This document shows, piece after piece, positions 10,710 through 20,760 of a DNA stretch of 64,000 nucleotides. The stretch is from Pezicula radicicola. Taxonomy: Eukaryota; Ascomycota; Leotiomycetes; Helotiales; Dermateaceae. The stretch lies in the NCBI GenBank assembly GCA_003008705.1, contig PDUO01000024.1:437120-501119 (forward strand), in the 5' to 3' direction. Below the pieces are notes generated by a model. That model was not told where the DNA came from, did no database searches, and was given only the letters and a program-made list of their open reading frames with translations. Every line of letters starts with the position of its first letter. The stretch's first letter is position 1. Position numbers and translations under genes: made by a program.

Positions 10710-11818
10710 CTACTCCTTCACAATATCCAATAACCTCGGACCAACCCTATTCCCCTCAGTCCCCAAAGAATAAATATAACTAACATGATTCTCCGCCTCA
10801 ATAGTCTCAAACAACAAACACCTATCCGTCTTCTTCCTCCAAGCCTCCACACAACCCATAGTCCCATTAACAATCTCCGTAAACTCAAACTCCGACAAGA
10901 AAAACACCATCTTTCCCCAACTCTCCATAGTTTCCTTATCAGCTTGCGCAAACAAAGAACCTGGATCTTCTCTCTTCACTCTATCAATATCAGACGTTCC
11001 GTGATATGCTGTCATATTTGTTTTCGTAGGTTCACCCCAAACGTCATACCATAGACCAGCCGAGAGAAATATATAACTAGCGATCTTATCTTGGATTCCT
11101 GCTTTTTGGAGGAATCCACCCCAGAGTGCTGTACCGATACAGGATCCACCTGCTGAATGACCCATTGCTGCGATACGCGTAGGATCTCCACCGTATTTCG
11201 TAGCGTTGGAAAGGGTCCATGATAGAGCTGCTGTTGCGTCTTCTGCTCCGTTTGGATGTCGGGCTGTTGGGAGGAGACGGTATGTTGATATGATGCAGAT
11301 GCAGGAGTTACTTGCAAAGTAGTTGCCTATTTTTATTTATTTATAGTAAATTAGCTTTGCTGGTTTTTATGTTACACCTATCTAGGGACAGCTTCTCAAG
11401 GATGTCGTGAACATACCAATATTTGCGTAAAATCGAGGAGATATCACCGTATCTCCATGCACCATACCACCACCATGGAAATAGAAAGCTACTGGTAGTT
11501 TGCTTGTTGGTGTTGCAGTTGCTGGGTAATATACCTTAAACGTTTCGATCAGTAAGTCAGCAAGTCATATTTTAATCTAAGCTTCTGGTTTACCGAGACG
11601 GAGAGGGAGAGGGAGGTAAAAGCACTTACATCTAATCGTTGTCTCTCATCACTACCATACTTTAACCCTTTTTCAACTTTAACAGTACCAGAGAAATCTT
11701 TATTCTCAGCATCGTGTACCGCGGTTGCTAATTCCATCATCTCTGTATTTGTCGTTGCACCTGCGAATGTGCTTTTCCATTTTTGGATCGCGGCTGCGAG
11801 AGCGGCTTGTTCTGTCAT
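10710..11818 (-). CDS. Alpha/beta hydrolase fold-3 protein (HSL/BD-FAE-like esterase)
   Basis: Three exons, 11818-11630, 11534-11417 and 11326-10710, with introns of 95 and 90 bp; 307 residues. The oxyanion-hole motif HGGG is at 83-86 and the nucleophile elbow GHSAGG carries Ser160. An acidic region (TSDIDRV) follows, and His283 in ENHVSYIY completes a plausible Ser-Asp-His triad. There is no signal peptide, so the enzyme is probably cytosolic. The family hydrolyses small esters or amides such as acetylated sugars, formyl-kynurenine or drug-like esters; the substrate cannot be told from sequence. Intron 1 ends TTTAAG and intron 2 ends AATAG, and both joins restore the canonical core strands. 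Divergent neighbours give no pathway hint. Confidence 0.85.
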
Positions 11819-12931
11819 CTTTCAAGTTTTTTGCTGTTTTTCTTTTGGTAGGAGGTTGATTTGGTAGATGAATAGAAATTAGACTTGTGTTCGTATGTTT
11901 ATTTGTTTGTTTGATGACGAACTTGTGATAGGAAGTTATTCTTATATAGAGAGCAGTAGTGGGAGGACCGAGTATCTGCCGAGGGTGGATGTTTTGCATA
12001 AATGGGGGAGTTTAAGCGAGGCGCTTAAGGAAAAGGGGGGAGGTTGACTGCCTTGGTATATTTTTGCGATGAATTTACGTCCCAGTGTCGTATATTTGAC
12101 ATATTCTTCTAGTTTGATGGTAAATAACATGGTATAAAGAAGTTTGTAGACTTTAAAGTCGTAAAGTATTGATTGAAAAATTAGTGGACGTGAGGCCACA
12201 TAGAGGCTAGCAGTCATGTGAAAAGTCCTACAAACGCAGCAGAAACACTCATAGCGAAATTATAAAGTGAGGAGGTAATCTCTCATATGTCAACCCTTTG
12301 TAAGACCTTCAATAAAATCCAGCCATGAGAATTTCTCTTACAGCCGCGCTGCAGTACTATTAATTGAAACCACCAGTCTATTACTCGTTAGAATTCTCAT
12401 TCCCCAAGATAACAAAATTTCCTCCAAAAGCAACAATATCTACACAATCTCAACCCTCTAGATGAGAATGATACCTCTTACAAGTACAATGTTATGTTTA
12501 TGTATCTTCACAGTCGCACAACTCCTTGCTTCACACGAAGATACGTACTTTATGAATCTTACACTTGTTCTTGCACTTTCACATGCATTGAATCGTAGTC
12601 TAGCCATGCTCATCACAGACTGCCAGCGGGAGGAAAGAAGAAAGTGAAAGAAGTACTTGGAGCTTGCCAAGAAGGGAGGTAGTAAGGTTGGAGATATAGA
12701 ATAGATAAGCAAAATATAGGAGTACATGATAAGAGATACAAACCATCATTAGTCCTGTCCCTTTATATATCTTCTGAGCACTGGCTCTTCTTCATTTGTT
12801 CCTAATCCAACTTCTTGCAATCAAGAAGTTGGGACCTTGACACTACAACTCGTACTCGGCTCTGAGGGACGAGACTCATTCCCTCGACGGCTGGCAGCAA
12901 TTTTGACAAAATCGGCTGCGCATGTGGTCCC
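11819..12931. other. Intergenic region without a supported gene
   Basis: Contains the TATA-like element of the hydrolase gene. Short open frames at 12458-12727 (minus) and 12462-12647 (plus) overlap each other, and neither resembles a known protein. A small hairpin (CCAACTTCTTG...CAAGAAGTTGG) lies near 12809-12833. Confidence 0.35.
11941..11949 (-). promoter_or_regulatory. TATA-like box of the alpha/beta hydrolase gene
   Basis: CTATATAAG on the minus strand, 123 bp upstream of the start at 11818. Confidence 0.45.
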
Positions 12932-13564
12932 TTGAGCCTCATCTTGCTTTTTATTAGGTGTCCTGGAGCTTACTTTATACCTTCTCTCTCTCCCAACCTC
13001 GGCGACGAAGTCGTCCAGCATTATCAAAACCATCGAGCGGGAATCGTCTCCGGAGCAGGGCTCATGACACTAAATATTCTCACTTGGCCTTTCTACATAG
13101 CGACAATTTCCTCACAGATTTCCCGCATCCTAGGGCTGTCGTCAAGCGTTCGTTACACGCAACTCATCGGAGGCTGTTACACCAGGCTCTTCCTAGGACT
13201 TCCAGGCTACTTCTTCGCTATCGCGGCGTACAGACTTGACCGGTCGCCTGAGATCACACAATTGATGAATGATATTGGTGGGATGCTCACGATAATGAAT
13301 TTCCTGGGGCTCATAGCCTAGGATATCGCTTTCTCGTATTCTGTGTTGCAAGATTGTCCGCCTAAACCTTTGTATCCTCGTTGACTAGCAACTTTTACTA
13401 CTTCTACGACGATCTTCGACTGGCCTGGTTTTGGTACACCGTTTTTTAAGACTGGTATTCTTGCTTGGAATGGAGCGTGGGTATCTGCTATTGCGGCTGT
13501 CTTGAATGTTTGTGTGATGTCAGTTTGGTTGTACAAAGGAACAAATAGGAAGGATCTACTGTAG
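12932..13564 (+). pseudogene. Broken gene for a four-helix fungal integral membrane protein
   Basis: One reading frame runs from 12932 to a stop at 13562 but is interrupted by TAG at 13319 and TGA at 13382. Sequence on both sides is homologous to a fungal membrane-protein family I recognise only by pattern: N-terminal GAYFIPSLSPNLGDEVVQHY, then helices around GIVSGAGLMTLNILTWPFYI, RLFLGLPGYFFAIAAYR with DRSPEITQLMND, and after the stops a PFFKTGILAWNGAWV loop and a last helix. An upstream exon may end at the TTATTAG acceptor before GTGTCCTGG at 12959. Both stops look like transitions from Gln (CAG) and Trp (TGG). Function of the family is unknown. A spliced functional model is less likely because no good GT/AG pair removes both stops. 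Confidence 0.6.
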
Positions 13565-13963
13565 GGTGATAAAGTTAAAGATATAAAGGAGACTCGGGTT
13601 AGCTATTCAAAGGGCTCACACCTTCTCAACAGTTGATATAACTTCTAAAGCTCGTTGCCTCGTTTGGTATTAACCAAAGAAGCATCTATACTCTTTAATC
13701 AAAATCTAGAGTCTTAAAATCGGGATTATTGCTAGGTAAGTAGAACTGCAATAACTGAGTATACTACTCTTCATTGAAAGAGATATGTCTGCATGTCAAG
13801 ACCCAAAGATTGGTGTGAGTTAGAGTAATGTGTACCGAATGAGCTGACAACTACTCCACTTGAAAAAGTTCAACTGACGCTACGCCGTTGTTGTCTTTTC
13901 TTGCAATCTGATTTCAAATATGCTCAAGTAAAATATACCAAAGTAGGCAAGCCGTGAAGCCGA
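13565..13963. other. Intergenic DNA
   Basis: Lies between the membrane-protein pseudogene and the transposon. Nothing recognisable. Confidence 0.35.
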
Positions 13964-16215
13964 GCTCTCCACCAGAGAAATAAGTGGCCGATTTTGTGCA
14001 CAGGTTTATATCAAATCTATATACCTATTACTTTGTTCTTTATCCTCCTACACACCCATAAAACTAGGGGAATTTTTATAGAATGATGGCATATAGACTT
14101 AATTATCCCTTAGATCACCTAGTTATAAAAAAAATAAGTGTAATAATGCGATTTTCGGCGTTATCCCTTTGCCCGTCGACGGGTGCGACTTTTAGTGCGA
14201 CAGGGGTAAGCGAGCCAATTAGGGGGGCCAAAAACCCCAATTTTAGACACCTCTCACTTAGTCTTGTATATTTCTATGGAAATAGTCAAAACAAGGTCCC
14301 TCTTTGCAAAGGGGAGCTTTGCATAGTACGCAGCCATACACTGTACTTTTCCCGCGATTTTCCCTTCTATTATTGCCTGAAATTTCGCCTAAAGGAGTCC
14401 TTGTATTCGAAGCCCGATGCCTCCCCAACTCCCTACAAGAGCGACAGTCCTGACGCCTCCCAATGTAGCCTATTTGATGGGCCTGTTTTGGAGGTTCTAT
14501 TTCAGTACTATTACCTTGGTATTGACTACGTTTCCGCTTCCTATTGCCCTCCTTTCCAAGCTGAAATAGATGGTTTATAAGGTCAATTCTAAACTCTCTT
14601 TGGGAGGTATATTTCTCTTCTTTTAGAACCTCTGAGTGCAATGAGAGCTTATACGAATTGACTAAAACTGTGAAGAATAAGAAGTGCCAAATAGCATGCC
14701 ACCCTCCCTTTCTTATTCGTCTTAAACCAGCCATTTCGGCCCGTAATTGGTCTGCTCTATCAACCCCATTCATAAGCCCATTATAGTCGTTGAAGTTTTC
14801 TGGAATATATAGCTTCCGTCTAGCCATAGTTCCAAATGGTACTCGGGATGTTTTAGCTGCAGAAGAGGTTGTTTTTGGGCGTTTTCGATCCTTTAGAACT
14901 TGACTAGTTCCAGTATGAATTGTAGATTGAAATAGACAAAGAGCATTGTCTTTCCAAGCCATATAATTGATCATATTATCTTCAGATGGACAACAATAGA
15001 AGGTACCCCAAGGTATCTCATCCTTCTTCTTATCTTGCTTCTTCATTTGTACAAACTCTTTTAATATACCTGATTTTCCTCTACAAGTACCAGCAGCACC
15101 AACACCATGATCTCTAAGGTATGAGAGTAGCCTAGTACTTGTAAAAAGATTATCAAGATATACACAATAAGAAAGAGCTTGCTTAGGTAGTTCAAGAACC
15201 AATTCAGCAACAACTGCAGCTGTCTTATTGTTCTTTAGTTCCTTAGGTACTTTAACTCCTTGTGGGCCTTGCCCTGCTTTATTGCCTTTCTTGTGCTATA
15301 CCCAATTAAGCATATAGCCTTCTTGTACTATAGCCCATATCTTGTAGCCCTCTGAAATAGGCTTATTTGGTATAACAAGAGTATCAGATGATCTTCCACT
15401 AAATCGTTCCATACTCTCATCAACTGCAACATCTCTTCCTGGGGTCCATAATTGACTAGAAGTCTCCTGAATATATGTGTTGAGAGGCTCTACCTATAAG
15501 ACACTTAGTAAGACTAAGTGAGTAGTATAGATTAACTAACCATTGAATAAACATCTGTACTAGTATTTGAATCGCAGAGATGAAGCCTTGTATTTATATC
15601 TTCCCAACGGTTCTTTGACATAGCATTCCGTACATCTTTATGATCTGCAAAGCCTCTTCTTGTAGTCCAATAATCAGGTATTTGATTCTCCACATGGATG
15701 CCCATATATATCCAAATTGCTAGGAAGTTATATAGCTCGCTTAGTGTCAATGGAGTCCACTTTCTACTACCCCGAGTTCGAGGCCTTCCAGGCTGTGGTT
15801 CAAGATCATATTTATTGGTATTATCAACTATAATCTGAAGTTGATTCTCAGGAAAAAACAGCTCCCAAATCGTAAAGGTATTATGTGGAGAGACGTTGGA
15901 AGGAAGGTTGATTTTCTTGCTGAAAGGGGGTGTATACATGGGCTCAAAATCGGTGCCTTTCTTAGTGGCTGGCGGTAAATCTGGCCTTAATGTACCTGGG
16001 TCGGTAGTATCTGGTACAGTATCCATAGCTGCATATTTATTACGACTTTACAGGCTAAATATAGGTGGTTTGGGTGTACAATGGGAGTTGTAATAGATCA
16101 AGGGGGTGGTTCAGCATTTTGGTGTTCCATATACACGTGACTACAAGGCCCAAGCGTCACACTAAAAGTCGCACCGACGGGCAAAGGGATAGCCTATGCA
16201 CAAAATGCCGTTTAA
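13964..16215. mobile_element. PiggyBac-type DNA transposon, degraded
   Basis: The transposase-like gene lies between inverted sequences. A left block, 14161-14201 (TATCCCTTTGCCCGTCG, GTGCGACTTTTAGTGCGAC), recurs inverted at 16153-16193. A distal block on the left, 13981-14003 (GGCCGATTTTGTGCACAGG), matches an inverted right-end block at 16188-16211 (GGCATTTTGTGCATAGG). The right end abuts TTAA at 16212-16215, the target site of piggyBac elements. On the left the two blocks are ~160 bp further apart than on the right, and that extra DNA resembles the MITE at 7445. A left TTAA is not clear. Exact ends need a copy-to-copy comparison. Confidence 0.65.
14258..16026 (-). pseudogene. PiggyBac-type transposase (DDE_Tnp_1_7), nonsense-mutated
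   Basis: Exon 16026-15541 and exon 15493-14258 are joined over a 47-bp intron (15494-15540; GTTAGT...TTATAG). The open frame totals about 573 codons and contains one in-frame TAG at 15298-15296. The three catalytic Asp positions are visible: VAVDESMERFSGR, YLDNLFTSTRLL and NGVDRADQLRA. The C-terminus is a Cys-rich, zinc-binding-type domain (CRSCRELGRH ... YGCVLCKAPLCKEGPCFDYFH) that normally binds the transposon ends. The stop replaces the expected Trp before HKKG, so the copy should yield only a truncated protein. All other sequence appears intact, which points to recent inactivation. Confidence 0.8.
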
Positions 16216-16403
16216 GCGTTGCTCACCGCCCTGCTGATCAATCTCCTGCTGATCAATCACCCAGGATATCAATCTGGCAGAAAAGCGACCGAGGTTCAAA
16301 AAGTGGGCATTGCCCAGCCAAGAAAGTCAATTCAGAGTCAATCCAAACTTAATTCAATTCCTCAACTGTGCAGCCAATCCACTCAGATCGTTCTCCCCCA
16401 ATC

Positions 16404-17690
16404 ATGGCGCCAGTAATCGCGGCCGCGCCAGACATTCCCTACTTCACACCTCTCCAATCCCCACCAGCTGGGACAGCCCTCTCGGAAACACCACCAACCC
16501 TCTTCTCACCCCTAAAAATCCGCTCCCTCACTTTCCCAAACCGAATATGGGTCGCACCCATGTGCACTTATTCTGCGCGAGACGGACATCTTACCGACTA
16601 TCACCTCGTGCACCTCTCAGCCTTTGCTTATCGCGGCGCATCCCTCACGATTATCGAAGCTACATCGGTACTCCCCAACGGAGGCATCACACCTCAAGAT
16701 AGTGGTCTATGGAAAGATAGCCAGATAGCGCCCATTAAGAGGATTGCAGATTTTGTGCATAGTCAAGGACAGTTATTAGGCATTCAATTGGCGCATGCGG
16801 GTCGGAAAGCGAGTACAACTGCGCCGTGGTTGTTAGAGCGTGGGAAGAGCGTGGTTGCGACCGAGGATGTGGGTGGTTGGCCTCAGGATGTGATGGGCGC
16901 TAGCGCAATACAATGGGGGGAGGGATATGTGAAACCTAGAGAGATGACTGCGAAGGATATTAAGGATGTTGTTGATGGGTTTAGAGATAGCGCGAAGAGA
17001 TCTGTGGCTGCTGGTGTGGATGTTATTGAGATCCATGCTGCACACGGTTATCTGCTCTCGTCGTTCCTATCTCCTATCTCGAATCGCAGGACAGATAACT
17101 ACGGTGGTAGTTTTGAGAACCGGATTCGGCTTTTGGTTGAGGTCATTGAAGCTATAAGGAGTGCGATACCTGAGGGTATGCCGTTGTTGGTTAGAGTGAG
17201 CAGTACAGAGTGGATGGAAGACTCGGATGAACCTGAGAGTTGGGACGTACCTCAAACAATCCGCCTTGCTAAACTGCTCCCTTCCCTCGGCGTCGACCTC
17301 TTGGATGTTTCTTCCGGCGGTAACAGCGAAAAGCAGAAGATCAGCCCATTCAACAACTTCCAAGTTGGTATTGCTGGTCAGATCCGTACTGCGTTGTATG
17401 AGGCTGGGATTAAGAACTTGTTGATTGGAGCTGTGGGAATGATCACCGAAGCTGAAGCTGCAAAGGAGATTGTCCAAGTTAAGGAAGGTGGAGTGAAGGG
17501 TGATGATACCATCGAGGTTGCTGTTGAGGGCGGGGAGGGCGGTATTGCTAAGGCGGATATCGTGCTCGTTGCGCGACAGTTCTTGAGAGAGCCTGAGTGG
17601 GTTTTTAGAGTTGCTTATCGGTTGGGCATTACAGTGCAGTGGCCTGTTCAATACCATAGAGGTATGTTCGTCAAAGGCAGTAAGATATAG
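16404..17690 (+). CDS. NADH:flavin oxidoreductase, Old Yellow Enzyme (YqjM-like class)
   Basis: Single exon, 428 residues. I start at ATG 16404 (ATCATGGCGCC); the frame is open upstream but has no ATG. It forms an FMN-binding TIM barrel. The segment LFSPLKIRSLTFPNRIWVAP is followed by MCTYSARDGHLTDYHLVHL, whose Cys is the redox-tuning residue typical of the YqjM subgroup. HAGRKAST and HAAHGYLLSSFLSP follow; the latter carries the substrate/flavin-binding histidine region. NRRTDNYGGSFENR is the conserved OYE signature. The C-terminal half (LLIGAVGMITEA, DIVLVARQFLREPEWVFRVA) binds FMN phosphate. Such enzymes reduce activated C=C bonds with NAD(P)H. The physiological substrate is unknown. An extra Gly/Glu-rich loop (KEGGVKGDDTIEVAVEGGEG) precedes the last strand. 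Confidence 0.92.
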   Translation: MAPVIAAAPDIPYFTPLQSPPAGTALSETPPTLFSPLKIRSLTFPNRIWVAPMCTYSARDGHLTDYHLVHLSAFAYRGASLTIIEATSVLPNGGITPQDSGLWKDSQIAPIKRIADFVHSQGQLLGIQLAHAGRKASTTAPWLLERGKSVVATEDVGGWPQDVMGASAIQWGEGYVKPREMTAKDIKDVVDGFRDSAKRSVAAGVDVIEIHAAHGYLLSSFLSPISNRRTDNYGGSFENRIRLLVEVIEAIRSAIPEGMPLLVRVSSTEWMEDSDEPESWDVPQTIRLAKLLPSLGVDLLDVSSGGNSEKQKISPFNNFQVGIAGQIRTALYEAGIKNLLIGAVGMITEAEAAKEIVQVKEGGVKGDDTIEVAVEGGEGGIAKADIVLVARQFLREPEWVFRVAYRLGITVQWPVQYHRGMFVKGSKI

Positions 17691-17951
17691 AGAATTTCGC
17701 TCGAGCTAGAAGAAGTAGCATAGAACACGAGAGATGATACACCATATATAGACGTAACCTATATAGAGATACCAATACACAACGACTTACTTTATAGAAA
17801 ACCATAAACCCCCATAAATCCTCTCTACCTCTACTTCCTAATAAAATTTCATATTTTCCACCACCAACGCCCTCACCATCCGGGTCCAATCTCAGCCCTC
17901 CCTACGGCACTAACCATATCATTTCCACCACGTCAACCAAGCCGGTAATAG

Positions 17952-18227
17952 TCACGGACTAACAGCCTTAGGCGGATACTCCTTCCCCTCCTTCTCAACC
18001 TTCGGCGTACAAGCACATCGTTCCTCGACAGGAATAGAATCCATAACACTAGGGATATGCATTCCACATCCCCACCATGTTGTTTTCTCTATATATTTCC
18101 ACCACTCGTTAGTCCCACGTCCATAAGTCCCGAATTCATAAATTCAAATAGTAATATAAGGAATATATATAGGTAAGGAGGAAGAGGCGGACGTACGACA
18201 TGTTGAACAAGTTGCTTTCTTACACAT
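17952..18227 (-). CDS. Very small conserved-type Cys-rich protein (55 aa)
   Basis: Exon 1 is 18227-18197 (31 nt) and exon 2 is 18088-17952, with a 108-bp intron (GTACGT donor, perfect ACTAAC branch site, ATATAG acceptor). The product has 55 residues. It starts MCKKATCSTCQKTTWWGCGM and has six cysteines, including a CxxC pair, the WWGCG box and ERCACTP, then a charged tail ending YPPKAVSP. I recall the same layout in short proteins of many ascomycetes, usually annotated hypothetical; metal binding is a plausible but untested inference. It is too short for ordinary ORF scans because neither exon has a long open frame. The precise splice fit and branch point make it credible. Confidence 0.75.
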
Positions 18228-18915
18228 GTTTAATGAGTTGGTGATGTGCTGTTGTGTTGGGTGGGGGCTAAAATCGCGGGGTTCTGGTGGGGTAGGTTTT
18301 TTGTGAATGTGAGGCGGTGGTGTGGCTTGCGGTTGTGGCTGTGACTATGGAGTATGGCTTTGTTAGATGGAAAGTGATAGAATGGACTGGTGGGGATTTG
18401 GGATAGTGTACCTTGATGGTTTGATGGCTTGATGGCTATTAGACTCGTTTGGGTTTGGATGTGCTAATGAGAATTGGTGGTTGTTTATGTAGTGGGGTTG
18501 GTCGGCGATGATGGGATTGTTGTTCGGCGATGAGGGAGGGGTTTGGAGGCCGAGGAGTCGCCGAAGATGGGGATCCATGAACATCGTTTCTTGGGAGGTT
18601 AACATTAAATCAATTCACGGCTGTCTAAAAAGACAATGAATATGAATATGTCGGCTCTTTTTAAGAGATAGAGATATGTATGGTATGGTGTAGAATGGAT
18701 AGGTGCTTATATATTTTATTCTTTTGAGTCGGGCTTATTCGGTGAAGAGCGAAGAGACTAGGATACAGTGACTCTTAACTTATAGAGATGTGTCGGGGTC
18801 CTAAGCTCACCAAGCTCACCATTGTCTATAACAGTAAGTCCATGAACCCTCCTCTAACCCAACACTAATCCAAAGGGCCTACCATCTCTTGTCCAACACA
18901 CCTCGAACTACCAAT
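18228..18915. other. Intergenic / 5' leader DNA of the 55-aa gene
   Basis: A Pro/Ser/His-rich 80-codon frame (18363-18605, minus) is present but unsupported. A run of G-rich sequence (18250-18360) may be leader sequence. No other gene is seen. Confidence 0.35.
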
Positions 18916-19728
18916 CTACCAGCCAACCACACCCTCCCAATTCGAAAAAGTCCCCGTCTCACCATCAACACCCAAAGTAGCCAATCGAACCCCATTCCTA
19001 ACACCCTCCTCCACACTCCCCTTCACTACATCCCCATAAGTCTCCCTAGTCATCCCAGTATCACACAACCCCGGATCACAAGCATTAACCTTCCACCCTC
19101 TCCCCGCAAACAAGCCCGCATAATGCAACATCAACATATTCAACGCACATTTACTACTCCTATAAACCGGAAACAACCTCCTTCCAGACGACTTTCCCCT
19201 CTTCTGTTTCTCCATCTGCTCTGCCTTAGTCTCTAAACTTCCTAATCGTGAAGACATGAATACGATACGTGGACAAGCCGAAGTGGAATTTTCTAAAAGT
19301 GGAATAAAAGCTTCTGTAACTGCAGCAGCTCCGAAAACATTTACTTGGAATGTTTTTTCTAGGAGGTCTCTTGTTATGGAAGTTTGATTTGGGTTGTCGA
19401 GGAGAATTCCTGCGTTGTTGTATAATACATCTAATCGACCGTATTTCTCTTGTATATATTCTACGGCGTCTGAAATTGATGAATCGCATGTTACATCTAT
19501 TTGGACTGTTGATAGAGAACGAGATGTATCTTCTGAGAGGAGTTGTGAAATGGCTGATTCTCCTAAGGAGGTTATGAGTGCTCCTATTATGACGTGGTAG
19601 TTTGGATGAAGTGTTGGTGTTGAGAGGGTGCGTGCTAGTTGGAGTCCTAGTCCTTGGGTTGCGCCGGTTATGAGGACTATTGTTGTGGTGGCTAGGATGG
19701 GAGTTGGGGTCAGGGTCAGGGTTGACAT
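18916..19728 (-). CDS. Short-chain dehydrogenase/reductase (SDR)
   Basis: Single exon, 270 residues, a normal classical-SDR length. The cofactor motif TGATQGLG is at 21-28. DVTCDSS (78-84) lies in the adenine pocket, and NNAG at 104-107. The active site comprises Ser159/160 (FMSSRLGS) and YRSSK (Tyr189, Lys193). C-terminal NACDPGLCDTGMTRE is the usual PG motif after the catalytic strand. The enzyme is an NAD(P)-dependent carbonyl/alcohol oxidoreductase of unknown substrate. There is no signal peptide; the protein is probably cytosolic. The first ~13 residues are Thr/Pro-rich and not part of the fold. Transcription diverges from the hydrolase gene at 20761. Confidence 0.9.
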   Translation of the reverse strand: MSTLTLTPTPILATTTIVLITGATQGLGLQLARTLSTPTLHPNYHVIIGALITSLGESAISQLLSEDTSRSLSTVQIDVTCDSSISDAVEYIQEKYGRLDVLYNNAGILLDNPNQTSITRDLLEKTFQVNVFGAAAVTEAFIPLLENSTSACPRIVFMSSRLGSLETKAEQMEKQKRGKSSGRRLFPVYRSSKCALNMLMLHYAGLFAGRGWKVNACDPGLCDTGMTRETYGDVVKGSVEEGVRNGVRLATLGVDGETGTFSNWEGVVGW

Positions 19729-19821
19729 TTTGAGGTGACGCTTGGTGGTTTGATAGTTTGGTGATGGTGATTCTTGTGTGTTTTGCTGACTGTGGTTACC
19801 TGGCTTTAGATTTCACCTTTT

Positions 19822-19828
19822 TTTTATA
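19822..19828 (-). promoter_or_regulatory. TATA-like box of the SDR gene
   Basis: TATAAAA on the minus strand, 94 bp upstream of the start at 19728. Confidence 0.4.
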
Positions 19829-20530
19829 TGGGAATGTTGAATCTGCGCCGCGCTTTATGGTGGTATCGTATGATCATGCAGGTCCCACGAGACTACGAAA
19901 AGTTCCGATTGTGGAGTCGGATGTCGACGAATACTAAATTGCAAAGGCAATTGCTGTATGGACTAGGTCCTGGGCTAGTAGAGCTTCGGTAAAGAGTTAG
20001 GGGTGTCCTCAAGCGAAGATGCTACAAATAAAGATCCTAAGCGACGTACCGACGTATGGAGGAGGTTTTGACTTGACATGATGAGTTACCTCTGTTAGTA
20101 TATCTGGACTATGAGACTAAAGGTTTGGTAAATGGAAAGGGGCAAGAAGCGCTTTAAGGTCTACTGTTTCCTAATTTTCTAAGCAACGGAGCTTTTATGT
20201 TAATTTTGCCGACGAGCTTGCTAATACCCTCACTCCTAGTAAGCTAGAACATATTCTCTAGTAAGGAGGGATATAATCGGTATAGGTTTTAGTAATATAT
20301 TACTTGAGGAAGTTTCTACCGACACTACGAGGTCGCTAAGGCCTTTAGCTGAAAAAGGCTTTGTCCAATCTTGGTGAGGTTGTGTTATGTCTATGGCAAT
20401 AATATGAGCTTCAATATCATTCCCCACAGACCTTTTCACCTACCAGCTAAGCAGCGTAGAATGAGGGGAAACCGAATGATTACTTCAGTTTGTGTGTACG
20501 CCTGCTGGAAATGGTCGGGTTTAATCCATT

Positions 20531-20547
20531 CCCCGCATGTTCCCCGC
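20531..20547 (+). promoter_or_regulatory. Tandem CreA-type sites
   Basis: CCCCGC twice with an 11-bp offset (CCCCGCATGTTCCCCGC), 214-230 bp upstream of the hydrolase start. On the minus strand each reads GCGGGG and fits the SYGGRG consensus of the carbon-catabolite repressor CreA/Cre1. Closely paired sites are the form usually considered functional. Motif match only. Confidence 0.35.
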
Positions 20548-20671
20548 TCAATTTTTAATGGCTTCGGAACAACGGGACAGGAGACAATCACAGCAAATAG
20601 CTAAAAGAGGTAACGTCATAATATCCAAATAATGTGTTCTTCGAATACTATAATGCTAGGGATCACTCCAG

Positions 20672-20678
20672 TATAAAG
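20672..20678 (+). promoter_or_regulatory. TATA-like box of the second hydrolase gene
   Basis: TATAAAG, 83 bp upstream of the start at 20761. Confidence 0.4.
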
Positions 20679-20760
20679 TCTACTTCAGTAAGCTCCTCTC
20701 TTGCACTTTTACCGAATTCTCATTTCTTTCTCGCTAGCTTCCTTCCATCACATAACAAAG

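Larger units (their letters stand above)
19729..20760. other. Intergenic region between SDR and hydrolase genes
   Basis: Divergent promoters, each with a TATA-like element, plus a tandem CCCCGC motif. A 67-codon minus-strand frame at 20236-20439 has somewhat coding-like composition but no recognisable family. Confidence 0.35.

Noticed and set aside
12458..12727. 89-codon minus frame and overlapping 61-codon plus frame
   Set aside because: Mutually overlapping, no recognisable homology pattern and no splice partners.
18363..18605. 80-codon Pro/Ser-rich frame
   Set aside because: Lies in the 5' flank of the 55-aa gene; composition follows local C/A bias, no motif.
20236..20439. 67-codon minus frame
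   Set aside because: Some coding-like words, but no family, start context or neighbouring exon support it.
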